A stretch of DNA of 10,577 nucleotides from JASFTV01 sp050050615 (GCA_050050615.1 JASFTV010000100.1:1-10577), one strand, 5' to 3'; positions 1-8,100 are shown, counted from the stretch's first letter. The notes: generated by a model from the letters alone, not told the origin. Made by a program: numbers and translations.

Positions 1-51
1 GAGATGGATACGTTTCAAGCTAAACAATCAGCCGATACAAATATGGCGATC

Positions 52-86
52 TGCCAATAAATGTCAGGCTTTTGTCCTGATTGGCA
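52..86. repeat. bulged inverted repeat (hairpin)
   Basis: The outer arms TGCCAAT (52-58) and ATTGGCA (80-86) are perfectly complementary. Inside them CAGG (65-68) pairs with CCTG (76-79) around a 7-base loop, and six unpaired bases (59-64) bulge on the left side. No T-run follows on either strand, so it is not a canonical intrinsic terminator. It abuts a minus-strand TGA at 87-89 and overlaps a plus-strand TAA at 58-60. Its role is unknown; it may be the end of a decayed repeat. Confidence 0.4.
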
Positions 87-212
87 TCATACATCCAGCG
101 TGGCGGTGTTCATGAGCACACTGATGGGTCGCTCACCGGCACCGGTATCTGGTGCTTTCTGAAAAATGCCGAAAAGTCGCCTGATAAGATAACAATATTG
201 CCGTCTTTTCAA
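87..212 (-). other. short stretch open on both strands, possible gene or repeat remnant
   Basis: I do not recognise a gene here. The minus strand is open for 41 codons from a TTG at 212 to a TGA at 87. It contains the protein-like stretch RLFGIFQKAPDTGAGERPIS and ends in NTATLDV. The plus strand is also open from about 81 to a TAG at 211-213, including TGTGIWCFLKNAEKSPDK. Neither has a Shine-Dalgarno sequence, and the minus-strand reading also continues upstream through the terminator at 274-307, which argues against a real gene. It could be a dispersed repeat, a remnant of a mobile element, or chance. Confidence 0.2.
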
Positions 213-273
213 TAGCTTAGGGGTGCATAGGGAAAGTTTTATCCCGCGGAAATCGTAACGCCTTCCACCACAT

Positions 274-307
274 AAAAAACCCCATGACTCTGTAGAGACA
301 CGGGGTC
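274..307 (-). terminator. Rho-independent terminator closing the gltS-side transcript
   Basis: On the minus strand ACCCCGTG and CATGGGGT form an 8-bp stem (one G-U wobble). It continues after a T-T mismatch as CTC/GAG around a TACA loop, and TTTTTT follows immediately (the A-run at 274-279 on the plus strand). This is a textbook intrinsic terminator. It lies about 180 bases downstream of the stop codon of the symporter gene, the only minus-strand gene that could feed into it. Confidence 0.85.
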
Positions 308-483
308 AGCGCCCTCATTTCATAAGATCGCCTCGTTATGGTTAAGAGGTTCTATTCCCACAACAGTTATCAAGGATAACACAGAGAGATTTCTAGTCAA
401 GGGTCTTAAGCTCCAAATTCATAGCTGCAGACTCTCTGGAAATGAAACCCGCTGACCAGCCCAGGTGAGGGAATTCGTCCATC
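308..483. other. 3' untranslated stretch, no gene seen
   Basis: I see no credible coding region between the symporter stop and the terminator. The only structure noted is the inverted repeat GTTATC-AAG-GATAAC at 366-380, which has the size of a small dimer-binding site but has no promoter or gene start next to it. The stretch is most simply the 3' untranslated part of the minus-strand transcript. Confidence 0.4.
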
Positions 484-1848
484 CTAAAACCTGGCCGGGC
501 CCCATAGTTTTAGCACTCTTATGAGTGCGAGAGATACCGTCATGATAGCTAAGAAAACCAGAATGCTGAGACCGGTACTCCAATGCCACCATATTGGGCC
601 ATTCAGTAGCACTAAGCATGCGCCTATGAGGGGTATGGAAATGACGTTCATCAAAGCTATCTCTATAACGACAGGTGTCTTGAATTCCGGATCGGCTATC
701 CTGAGGAGCAAAAGCCCGCACGACACAGTTCCCGTTACAGTCCCGTAAATAGCAACGGTTCGCTCCAGATTGTAGGACCAAATTCGCTTGCCAAGATATA
801 CCACGACCAGTGTGGTTACAATACCGCTCGTAATGGAAATCGCCAGGATGGGAACAATATACGTCCATACGACGAGCCATTGGATGGCTGCCACCGTTGA
901 TACGATCAGAAAATCCACGGACCATCCGGTGATCCGACGCTGAACGCCCGGATCAATCAGATGTCCCCCGCCCACCTTGCTCATCAGCCCTCTCATTGTA
1001 AGGGCGATGCCTAATCCAAAGATGAAGAAAAAGCCCCAGAGCATTTTTGCAACATCAGGGGACACGAATTTCCCGAGCAGCTTCACAAAACCATAAGTCA
1101 AGATATTCACAAGTCCGACGAGAGCGGCCTGAAAAGCGAGATTATCTATATTGGCTGAGTGAAGTGTCAGCTCCCCAGCCGATTCTCTCTTCCTCTCTTT
1201 TGGGATAACGCCGGTCAGCACGTCTGGAGACAGCGCCCTGGCGGTATGAGCTGAAAAGCCTTTCCTGATTCCCCAATTAACCAAGGGTACTCCCACGAAA
1301 AAAGCGAAGAAAAATCCGATGGCGGCGAAGGTCAGACCGATGGTGGCTGCATTTTCAAATCCGAAGCCTTCCCACACTTTTCCAATAGACAAGGCTTGAC
1401 CAGGTCCTTCCTCGAAGCCGAGTGGAGAAAAAAAACCGAAGGTCGGGAAAAGCTTCATGCCCAGGGCCCCCAGCACAATGACGAAAAGACCGCCAACAAT
1501 GGCTTGGAGGGGGAAGACGACCCCCTGGGTCAGTGCCATCCACAAAGATCCCTTCAAGAGGCCTTTTTGGGGCTTTGATTTCTCTTCCCGGCCGTTGCTG
1601 TGCGTCAATCCCACGGATATGAAGGAGATGTTAAAAAAATGATATGCAAAAGTCTCTAAGCGCGAGAATGAAAAAGGCAGAAGGTCCGCATTTAGAAGGA
1701 TCAAACCCAATATGCCGCCTATGAGGCAACTCGGTACAAGAAACCTCTGAAACAAACGGACCTTGGCTCTCACGACAACGCCGACGAGAAGCAGGACAGA
1801 CAAAAAGCCGAACAAGAGCACAGGCTCGAACGCGAAGGGACTTTCCAT
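484..1848 (-). CDS. GltS-like sodium/carboxylate (glutamate) symporter
   Basis: Inner-membrane secondary transporter of the glutamate:Na+ symporter (ESS/GltS) type. The 454-residue protein is dominated by hydrophobic segments (roughly 9-27, 37-53, 102-130, 168-190, 238-258, 268-286, 311-351, 368-384, 395-415 and 425-446). It shows the two-repeat design of the family: a glycine-rich loop GFEEGPGQALSIG at 144-156 in the first half and GTVTGTVSCGLLLLRIADP at 369-387 in the second. The first loop does not read like the GGHGT form I expect in Escherichia coli GltS, so the substrate may be another dicarboxylate or amino acid. It is slightly longer than the usual ~400 residues, with a charged cytoplasmic insert at 214-228. 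The ATG is preceded by AGGAGGT at good spacing. It is the last gene of the minus-strand unit, and the upstream gap carries a hairpin and dispersed repeats. Confidence 0.85.
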   Translation of the reverse strand: MESPFAFEPVLLFGFLSVLLLVGVVVRAKVRLFQRFLVPSCLIGGILGLILLNADLLPFSFSRLETFAYHFFNISFISVGLTHSNGREEKSKPQKGLLKGSLWMALTQGVVFPLQAIVGGLFVIVLGALGMKLFPTFGFFSPLGFEEGPGQALSIGKVWEGFGFENAATIGLTFAAIGFFFAFFVGVPLVNWGIRKGFSAHTARALSPDVLTGVIPKERKRESAGELTLHSANIDNLAFQAALVGLVNILTYGFVKLLGKFVSPDVAKMLWGFFFIFGLGIALTMRGLMSKVGGGHLIDPGVQRRITGWSVDFLIVSTVAAIQWLVVWTYIVPILAISITSGIVTTLVVVYLGKRIWSYNLERTVAIYGTVTGTVSCGLLLLRIADPEFKTPVVIEIALMNVISIPLIGACLVLLNGPIWWHWSTGLSILVFLAIMTVSLALIRVLKLWGPARF

Positions 1849-1902
1849 GGATGTACCTCCTGGCTTGTTTATGAGGATTTGGCTCTAAAGAAAGGGATGG
1901 TT

Positions 1903-1923
1903 CACACGAAAAGATCTCGTGTG
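1903..1923 (-). promoter_or_regulatory. hairpin in the leader of the symporter gene
   Basis: CACACGA (1903-1909) and TCGTGTG (1917-1923) form a perfect 7-bp inverted repeat around a 7-base loop, about 55 bases upstream of the symporter ATG. There is no T-run on the minus strand. It could be an operator or an mRNA processing or stability structure between the PLP-enzyme gene and the symporter gene. Function is inference only. Confidence 0.35.
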
Positions 1924-1957
1924 GTGCCCCGGAAATAGCTTTAAGAATTTTCAATAT

Positions 1958-2034
1958 GAGATTGCTTCGCGGAGTTTATCCCCTCGACAGACTCGGGGCA
2001 GGCTCTGAGTGTATCGAAGGGCTCGCAATGACGG
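1958..2034. repeat. two nested dispersed repeats (REP/MITE-like)
   Basis: The outer pair GAGATTGCTTCGC (1958-1970) and CTCGCAATGACGG (2022-2034) matches, from memory, a short intergenic repeat found in many bacterial genomes, typically GCGAAGCAATCTC joined to CGTCATTGCGAG. Inside it, 1981-2021 matches a second common repeat: CCCTCGACAGACTCGGGGCA, then GGCTCTGAG and TATCGAAGGG, with imperfect complementarity between its ends. Seven T residues follow at 2036-2042 on the plus strand. It sits between two minus-strand genes and could affect mRNA stability between them. The family assignment is from memory; the two-part structure is visible. Confidence 0.7.
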
Positions 2035-2080
2035 CTTTTTTTAATGGTTAGTTATGCAACCGAGCATTAAGTCCCCTTCT

Positions 2081-3517
2081 CTACATAACGAAAAGATCGT
2101 TTACAAATTCGATGAGCAGACGTTCGCGAAAATCCGGGGGGAGCCCATTAAGAACCCCGTTGATATCAGCCATTCGCTTGGGCAGTCTCGTTCCCTGAAT
2201 ACCGGCCATGCTCAGCATTTGCGAAAACGTCTCCTCCGGGATTTCAGAAAGATCCATGGAGGAGAGGCTTTCCTCGAGCGCGGCAGACAGATGACCCGAA
2301 CTCATGTGCTTAGCCTTTTCCACGCAGACTTCCAGGTCGCTCAGAAAATCATTCACCCACCCCACGTTCGACGCATTGATGGACATGTGAATGTGTTCTT
2401 TGGAGTTGCCGAAGGCAAGCGCAGGCTGTATGTACCAGCCGCGCTCATTCATTTCGTCGATGATATGAAAAATGTTGACCGTATCGGAGGTGAATGCGAC
2501 CAGGCACATATCCGGCTTGCCCAGAAGTCGTAAGTCCTTCATTCTCTGGATCCCTTCCACGATCTTATGAGTCGCCTCAAGCTTCCTCCGCGCGAGTTCC
2601 ATATAGCCTTCATCCCCGACAAACTTGAGCACCGCCCAGGCTGCAGCCATAGGCCCTCCAGATTTGCTGCTCTGCACCGCATTGTTGACCATGGTGTAGC
2701 CGGCCCACTGGGAGCAGGCGAAGATCTGGTGCCTCCGCAGCCTCCTGTCCCGATATAAGATAATAGACGCCCCTTTGGGTGTGTATGCGTACTTGTGAAG
2801 GTCCATGGAGAGAGAGGTGACCCCGGGCACACTAAAGTCAAAGTCCGGCACCGGTGCACCGAGCCGGCGGAAATAAGGCAGCATGAAGCCTCCCATGCAG
2901 GCATCAACGTGGAGGAGTAGATTATTTTCCAGTGCCAATTGGCCAAGATCGGTGATGGGATCCACCACCCCATGGGCATAGGATGGCGCTGAGCCGACCA
3001 GGAGGATCGTATTTGGACTGATCGCCTGCCGAACCGTCTCCACGTCCGCCCTGAATGTTTCGGCATCAGTAGGGACCACGACCGCCTTGAGACCGAGGTA
3101 ATGTGCCGCCTTGTGAAACGCGGCATGGGCGGTTGCCGGCAAGATCATCTCGGGCTCTTCGATATCCGGTTTTCCAGCCCGAAAATAGTCCCGTGCTGCC
3201 TTGACAGCCAGGATGATGCTCTCTGTACCGCCGCTGGTGAAGTTACCCACCACTTGGTCGTCCGCGCCAACGTGTTTGCCGGCCATGGCCACCAGCTCGT
3301 TCTCAAGCTGAAGCAGACTTGGAAATACTGTAAAATCCAGAGCATTTTCGGTCAGAAACATGGCGTAGGCCTCTTTGCCCACCTCCAGGACCTCGGGCCC
3401 GGGATCGAATACGTAACCGAAGACCTTTCCGGAGCGCCAGTCCACATCATGGGCGCGAAGCGCTTCCAGCTCTTGAAAGAGTTCATCTCTGGCAACACCT
3501 TTCTGCGGAATTTCCAT
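2081..3517 (-). CDS. sphingosine-1-phosphate-lyase-like PLP-dependent enzyme (group II decarboxylase fold)
   Basis: Fold-type I pyridoxal-phosphate enzyme of 478 residues. The region HVDACMGGF (203-211) holds Asp205, expected to contact the PLP nitrogen. SMDLHKYAYTPKGAS (237-251) holds the Schiff-base lysine, Lys242. HAAFHKA (131-137) holds the histidine expected to stack on the ring, and GNFTSGGTESI (91-101) is the phosphate-binding loop. The motif order and wording, including the C-terminal SMAGI segment, are closer to eukaryotic and bacterial sphingosine-1-phosphate lyases than to classical glutamate decarboxylases. A lyase of this family cleaves phosphorylated sphingoid bases to a fatty aldehyde and phosphoethanolamine; decarboxylase activity on an amino acid is an alternative. 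No N-terminal membrane anchor is present, so it should be cytosolic. The ATG follows AAGGGG. It lies 78 bases downstream of the FBP aldolase/phosphatase gene with no terminator between, so cotranscription is likely. Confidence 0.8.
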   Translation of the reverse strand: MEIPQKGVARDELFQELEALRAHDVDWRSGKVFGYVFDPGPEVLEVGKEAYAMFLTENALDFTVFPSLLQLENELVAMAGKHVGADDQVVGNFTSGGTESIILAVKAARDYFRAGKPDIEEPEMILPATAHAAFHKAAHYLGLKAVVVPTDAETFRADVETVRQAISPNTILLVGSAPSYAHGVVDPITDLGQLALENNLLLHVDACMGGFMLPYFRRLGAPVPDFDFSVPGVTSLSMDLHKYAYTPKGASIILYRDRRLRRHQIFACSQWAGYTMVNNAVQSSKSGGPMAAAWAVLKFVGDEGYMELARRKLEATHKIVEGIQRMKDLRLLGKPDMCLVAFTSDTVNIFHIIDEMNERGWYIQPALAFGNSKEHIHMSINASNVGWVNDFLSDLEVCVEKAKHMSSGHLSAALEESLSSMDLSEIPEETFSQMLSMAGIQGTRLPKRMADINGVLNGLPPDFRERLLIEFVNDLFVM

Positions 3518-3595
3518 GACCTAGAACCCCTTTACCTCAAAGGAATTGTCTTAGACCGGGTGGAGAGGCACTCTCTTCTTCGCCTCATATAATAC

Positions 3596-4696
3596 TTAGT
3601 GCCGCAAAACGAATTTTTCGTCCAATTTTTTCATCTTCTCCACAATCCCACCGTACTCCAGCTCGCTGTATGGCAGCATGGCTGCACCGAAGAATCCCTG
3701 GCGACGGATATCCAGTGCCTTACGGGCCACCTGATCCCGAACATAGTCCCAGAAGGGATGATCAAAGCAGTCCACAGGCTCTGTAAGCTTTCCCTCGTGC
3801 ACACAGTAAGCTGTGCAGCTGACCACAGGAGGCCCGTCAAAGTAAGAGATGCTAGAATTGCGCTTAACAGGCATGAGAGGGCCGGTATGGCTCCCGCGCA
3901 TAAAGCCGGCAACCAGGGGACCGATGCTGTAAGGGGACAGAACCTCACCGGTCGCAGGAAAGTTCCCTTGTGTCCGAACCAGCATGATGGGATCGTCCTT
4001 GCCCACATATTTACCGGCGATATTACGCAGGCGCGTCGTGCTCACGGCCGTGACGATCTCCCCGTCCACCCGGGACTTGATCGTCTCTATAACAAAGCGC
4101 TCCGGATCTCGAAGAAGCGCAGCCAGGTCATATAGCTCCTCAGGTGCGTTGAGGTTGATGATGCGGTCGGCTTCGATAGAATCCACATCCATGATTGTAA
4201 ACTGGAATCCTGAGGCCATCTTGGGTGACAGAAGCAAGCCGGCACAGTACATGGGATCCGCAAACCCCAAATAAAGAGGCAAATTGTAAGCTCCCGGATC
4301 TGTTTTGTCGGCTGCAAAAAACAGGAAAGGCTCGTTCGGCCTTTCCTCAAACGCCATCTCAGCCACCGCCGGACCCATGCCTTTCACATTGCCTGCAAAC
4401 GAATCCTTTAGAAGATCCTGACCGGCTCCGTAAAGACCCTGTTTCTTGGCCACCTCGGTTCCTGCGACAAAGGCGTCCCACGCTAATTTATGAATATTCT
4501 CGCTCCCCACGCCTTGATCATGGGTGCAAAGAATGGCGATATCGTCCCCTGTGCAGCTGATTTGGAAATCGATCAAAGTGCCTTTAGACTCTTGGCCTAC
4601 AAATTCATGCACGCTTTGCAGAAGGGCTTGGCTGGGGCATATGTGACCTCCCACACTGCCGATGTCGGCCTTGATAGCACTTAAAGTGATCTTCAT
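3596..4696 (-). CDS. fbp: fructose-1,6-bisphosphate aldolase/phosphatase (archaeal type, class V FBPase)
   Basis: Bifunctional gluconeogenic enzyme that condenses dihydroxyacetone phosphate and glyceraldehyde-3-phosphate and then dephosphorylates the product to fructose-6-phosphate. At 366 residues it is the usual length. The family signatures are intact: IKADIGS with Asp11, His18, Asp51-Asp52, GAGQDLL with Gln93 and Asp94, AADKTDPGAYNLPLY (128-142) with Asp130, AGKYVGKDDP (227-236) with the predicted Schiff-base Lys233 and Tyr230, MRGSHTGPLMPV (266-277), FDGPP (286-290) and the late active-site Tyr348. By eye all residues known to bind metal or form the Schiff base in the Sulfolobus enzyme are conserved, so it should be active in a one-carbon or acetate-assimilating gluconeogenic metabolism. 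The ATG has an excellent Shine-Dalgarno, AGGAGG, 8 bases upstream. It is the first recognised gene of the minus-strand unit and sits behind an unusual leader. Confidence 0.95.
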   Translation of the reverse strand: MKITLSAIKADIGSVGGHICPSQALLQSVHEFVGQESKGTLIDFQISCTGDDIAILCTHDQGVGSENIHKLAWDAFVAGTEVAKKQGLYGAGQDLLKDSFAGNVKGMGPAVAEMAFEERPNEPFLFFAADKTDPGAYNLPLYLGFADPMYCAGLLLSPKMASGFQFTIMDVDSIEADRIINLNAPEELYDLAALLRDPERFVIETIKSRVDGEIVTAVSTTRLRNIAGKYVGKDDPIMLVRTQGNFPATGEVLSPYSIGPLVAGFMRGSHTGPLMPVKRNSSISYFDGPPVVSCTAYCVHEGKLTEPVDCFDHPFWDYVRDQVARKALDIRRQGFFGAAMLPYSELEYGGIVEKMKKLDEKFVLRH

Positions 4697-4719
4697 CGTC
4701 TCTCCCTCCTTTCATTTGC

Positions 4720-4839
4720 TCAGGAAGCCCATACATCGCTGTGCTTTCCGAAGCATGGCTGGGCTTTTTCCAGTTGCGCCGCCAACCGGAACAAGGTCGC
4801 TTCATCGAAAAGGCTGGCAATAGGAAAATCTTGCTTCAT
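4720..4839 (-). CDS. possible small leader ORF, 39 residues
   Basis: An ATG at 4839 opens 39 codons ending in TGA at 4720, leaving 23 bases, with the strong Shine-Dalgarno of the next gene, before the FBP aldolase/phosphatase start. The peptide begins MKQDFPIASLFDEATLFRLA and continues AQLEKAQPCFGKHSDVWAS. It reads as a soluble, possibly helical peptide, with no membrane segment. I do not recognise a family. The weak point is the lack of a well-placed Shine-Dalgarno: the nearest AGG is about 14 bases upstream and lies inside a palindrome. It could be a leader peptide coupled to the downstream gene, the remnant of a larger gene, or chance. Confidence 0.25.
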   Translation of the reverse strand: MKQDFPIASLFDEATLFRLAAQLEKAQPCFGKHSDVWAS

Positions 4840-4845
4840 TGTGAC

Positions 4846-4881
4846 GTTAGGCACCTAACAGAACATCTATCTTCTGTTAGG
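4846..4881 (-). promoter_or_regulatory. two overlapping inverted repeats upstream of the FBP aldolase/phosphatase
   Basis: The first is a 14-base palindrome, GTTAGG-CA-CCTAAC (4846-4859). The second is a perfect 10-bp inverted repeat, CCTAACAGAA (4854-4863) and TTCTGTTAGG (4872-4881), with an 8-base loop. They share the CCTAAC arm, so the same half-site occurs three times in alternating orientation. The short palindrome has too small a spacer to fold in RNA and looks like a dimeric repressor or activator site. The longer one could be a second operator or an mRNA hairpin. The position, just upstream of the possible leader ORF and about 150 bases before the enzyme start, suits regulation of this transcript. 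The cognate regulator is not identifiable. Confidence 0.5.
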
Positions 4882-5068
4882 ATCGAGATAGGCACATTTT
4901 GAGGATTTTATCCACTGAGCGACCTCTGCATAGGAAAGAATTTTCAAAAGGCAGGTTTTCGAATCATTGAACGGAAACCCGTTTCAGAGATCAACAGGGT
5001 TAGTTTGTGATTCAAGCCGTACTCAACGGCTTTGGGCCGGTGAAAAACACCTTGAGGATCTTTGGGCT
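4882..5068. other. intergenic region between cyclase and FBP aldolase/phosphatase units
   Basis: I see no convincing gene. It should contain the promoter of the FBP aldolase/phosphatase unit on the minus strand, but no pair of consensus-like hexamers at proper spacing could be assigned. A short hairpin, AACGG-AAAC-CCGTT, lies at 4970-4983. Confidence 0.3.
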
Positions 5069-5089
5069 GTCTCAGCAAAATCCTGAGAC
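5069..5089 (-). terminator. 3' hairpin after the cyclase gene, possible terminator
   Basis: GTCTCAG (5069-5075) and CTGAGAC (5083-5089) form a perfect 7-bp inverted repeat with a 7-base loop, starting about 20 bases beyond the cyclase stop codon. The minus-strand sequence that follows (AGCCCAAAG) has no T-run, so it may stabilise or mark an mRNA 3' end made by another mechanism rather than act as a strong intrinsic terminator. Confidence 0.4.
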
Positions 5090-5109
5090 CCGAGACTGCC
5101 AGATCATTC

Positions 5110-8100
5110 TCATTTCAAAGAAGCGAGCACCTCCTTTCCCTGTTTGAGGTAGGCTTCAGCCCCGCACTCTTCAAATAGTCGGATGGCTTCGGTGATACAT
5201 TTATGGGCCTTATCCTCTTTTTTCTCTTCAGTGTACAGGAGTCCCAGGCCAAAATAGGCTATGCCGAGGGTACCCTTGGCGCCTATATCTTTTGACGCCT
5301 CAATAGCTTTATCAAAGTGGGTCTCTGCTTTCTTGCCCGCGGAGGCCATATTCCCCTCAGGCAAGCCAGGAGTTTTTCCTAAAGTTGTGACGAGGTTCGG
5401 CTCCTGCCCCCTGATAATCTGTAAGTAGACCATTCCTAATATGTATTCAGATAGGGCATAACACCACCTTCTTCCATTTTTCAGGTAGGATTCTCGGCCC
5501 TCTTCGAGAATTCTTATGCCCTCTTTCAGATTTCCCCTGCCGATCAAAACGATGCCCCGAATGGATTCTGCAGGTGTCCCAATAACTTCAACGCGAAATT
5601 TGCGGGTATAGGTCAGCAACTCCTGAAGGGCTTCTTCAGCCTCTTGAAATTGACCGTTCGAGACATAACTCAGGCAAAGGAGCATTCTCGGCCATTGGGA
5701 ATAGTAAGGATCTGTAGAGAGCCCGATGGATCTTTTGTAAGATTCGATGGCCGAGATAAAATCGCCCGACATGAAATAGCTGCACCCGAGAAGGTAGTGG
5801 GCCAAGACAAGGGCTCGGATGTTGGAGCAATGATGACCGTATTCCAGAAGTGTATTTCCAGCTTCGGCGGTCTTTTTGACGTCTCCTTTGTACCAGGCGG
5901 TTTGCCCGATTCCGGCCAAGGTAATCCAGTAGAGGAAATCCTCCGTTTCGAGAAACTTCGTCATGTCTTGGGATCTTTTACCAAACAGAATCGCCTCGTC
6001 CAGGTGCCCCAGTTCTGCACAGATCCAGGTCAGCCAATTGCAGGAATATCCGATGACCTTGTGATCTTCGTTCTGTTCCCCAAGGTGAAGGGCCTTTCTC
6101 AAGTAATGATATGCATCCTTTAGGTTTTCTCTGTGAAACAGGGATACGCCCAACCAGGTATAAAAGATCCCCAGCTTTGATTTGTCTCCTAAGGATTCAG
6201 CCAGCGCTTTGTGGTCTGTAAGAAGGGGGAGCAGCGCTTCATGATCTCCGCGGTAGTAGAAAATAAAGGCCCACTTGTTTAGAAGGTCAATAAGCCGTTC
6301 TTCTCCCCTGGTCTTACCCGGTCTGCGGGAAAGGGTTTCAAAAGCTTCTTTGAAGTATTGATTCGATTCTTCCAATGAGTACTTTCCAAGGCTCTTCTCA
6401 CCCGATTTCACAAGATAATCGATCGCCTTTTGGACGGATAGGCCCTTTCTAAAATGGAATGCAAGCGTCTCATAAAACTCCGGCAGCCTTTCCTTAAAAA
6501 GGATTTCAATAACAGCCGCGATTTTTTCATGGATCTCTTGACGTTCTTTCTTGAGGAGACCCCTGTAGACCACATCCTGGGTAAGGGCATGTTTGAAAAC
6601 GTACTCTATGTCAGGATCTAAGGACGCTTTTCTGACAAAGTCTGATCGCTCAAGGCTAACAAGAATGCGATCAATCTGCTCCTTGACTTTTGTGACGTTC
6701 CTGAGAATCTCATAGAGAAACGTCTTCCCAATAACCGAGGCTTCCTGCAGAACCCGTTTAGACTCTTTTTCCAGGCGATCAAGCCTTGCTGAAATCACCC
6801 CATGAATTGTGGGAGGAAAGTCGATTTCACTGATAGATCTGGTCAGACGCCAACGGCCATTGTCGCGGGCCAGGATTCCAGCTTCAACCAAGGAATTCAC
6901 CACTTCCTCCAGATAGAAGGGGTTCCCCCCCACCCTTTCTTGAACGAACCTCTGAATCTCATGAGGAAGGTTTTCCGTTTTCAGCATAGATTCGACCATT
7001 TCCTGGGCTTCTGACGCGGACAGATCTTTGAGTTGAATCTCTTGGTAGGATTCGCCTATAGCGCTCAGTTGCCGACTGTTGAAAAGTCTGAAGGGCGTTC
7101 TATATTCACAAAGAAAAATGCATGGATACTTGAATTCAGACAGAAGATAGCGAAAGAGCTCCAGAGAGGAAGGGTCTGCCCAGTGGATATCCCCGATGTA
7201 GATGACTGTTCTGGCCCTTTTGGTTAGGGCGGAAAAAATCATGTTTACAGCGTCTCTAAGACGTAACTTCCAAAATTCGGGGTCCACATTATCAATTTTA
7301 GGATGCTTCAAAGCATAAAGACGCCCAATGTAGGGCGTGAAATCCTCGCTATCTCCGAACAGTCCTTTGATTTTGGTCTCTATCCTCTCTCTTACCTTCT
7401 CCTGTGAATCCCCCTCTTCGATTTGCCATACCATGTTGAAGAGATCGATTAAGGGATAGTAAGGCACATTACTGCAATATGGATAAGCGTGGCCTTCAAG
7501 CCATTCAATTTCGTTCAGATCTAAAGTGGCCTTGAAATCTTCGACAAGCCGGCTCTTTCCTGTACCCGCATCGCCACATATGGAGAAAATCCTCCCTTTG
7601 CCCTCCCGGAGATTTTCGACTGCTTCTACGAGTCGAACCATTTCTGCCTTTCTCCCTATGAGATCGGCCCTGAAGCCGGACAGACGGTGTACTGTAACCG
7701 GTCTCTCCTTTTGTGCAAATACTTGAAAAATCTGGACGGGTTCCGTCTTACCTTTTACCTGTGTGGGTTCTAAGGCTTTAAACGTAAAATGCCCCTCGGC
7801 CTGCCGAAGGGTTTCCGGGCCGACCAGAATTTCTCCCGGCTTGGCTAGACCGCTCAGCCGAGATGCAAGATTGATGGTCTCCCCAGCCACACCGTGGGTT
7901 CCCTTTTCTATGTCTACTTCACCCGTGACGACTAGACCTGTGTTGACGCCGGTATGCATTGAAATAGGTTTTCCAATCTTTTTCTGTACTTCGGGGCTTA
8001 TACCATCAATGATTTCATGTATCTCTCTTGCAGCCTTGATTGCCCTGATTGGATCATCCTCGTGCGTTTTAGGGACACCAAAAAGAGCCATAATCGCATC

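Noticed and set aside
419..925. Minus-strand 168-codon open frame overlapping the symporter
   Set aside because: It is in another frame of the symporter gene on the same strand, lacks family features and has no good ribosome-binding site; the symporter frame shows clear membrane segments.
2036..2042. Plus-strand intrinsic terminator at the T-run after the dispersed repeat
   Set aside because: No plus-strand gene lies upstream to be terminated, and the preceding stem belongs to the repeat element; the T-run is probably incidental.
2054..2533. Plus-strand 159-codon open frame antisense to the PLP enzyme
   Set aside because: The opposite strand carries an enzyme with intact PLP motifs; this frame has no recognisable domain and is a shadow of it.
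3599..4135. Plus-strand 178-codon open frame antisense to the FBP aldolase/phosphatase
   Set aside because: The minus strand encodes a full-length enzyme with all active-site residues, so this is a complementary-strand artefact.
4605..4820. 71-codon minus-strand frame spanning the start of the FBP aldolase/phosphatase
   Set aside because: It overlaps the true start in a different frame and has a composition rich in Arg, Ser and Pro typical of out-of-frame reading. The 39-codon ORF at 4720-4839 is the more plausible small ORF here.
5644..6123. Plus-strand 159-codon open frame antisense to the TPR region of the cyclase
   Set aside because: No start signal or recognisable domain, and fully inside a well-supported gene.
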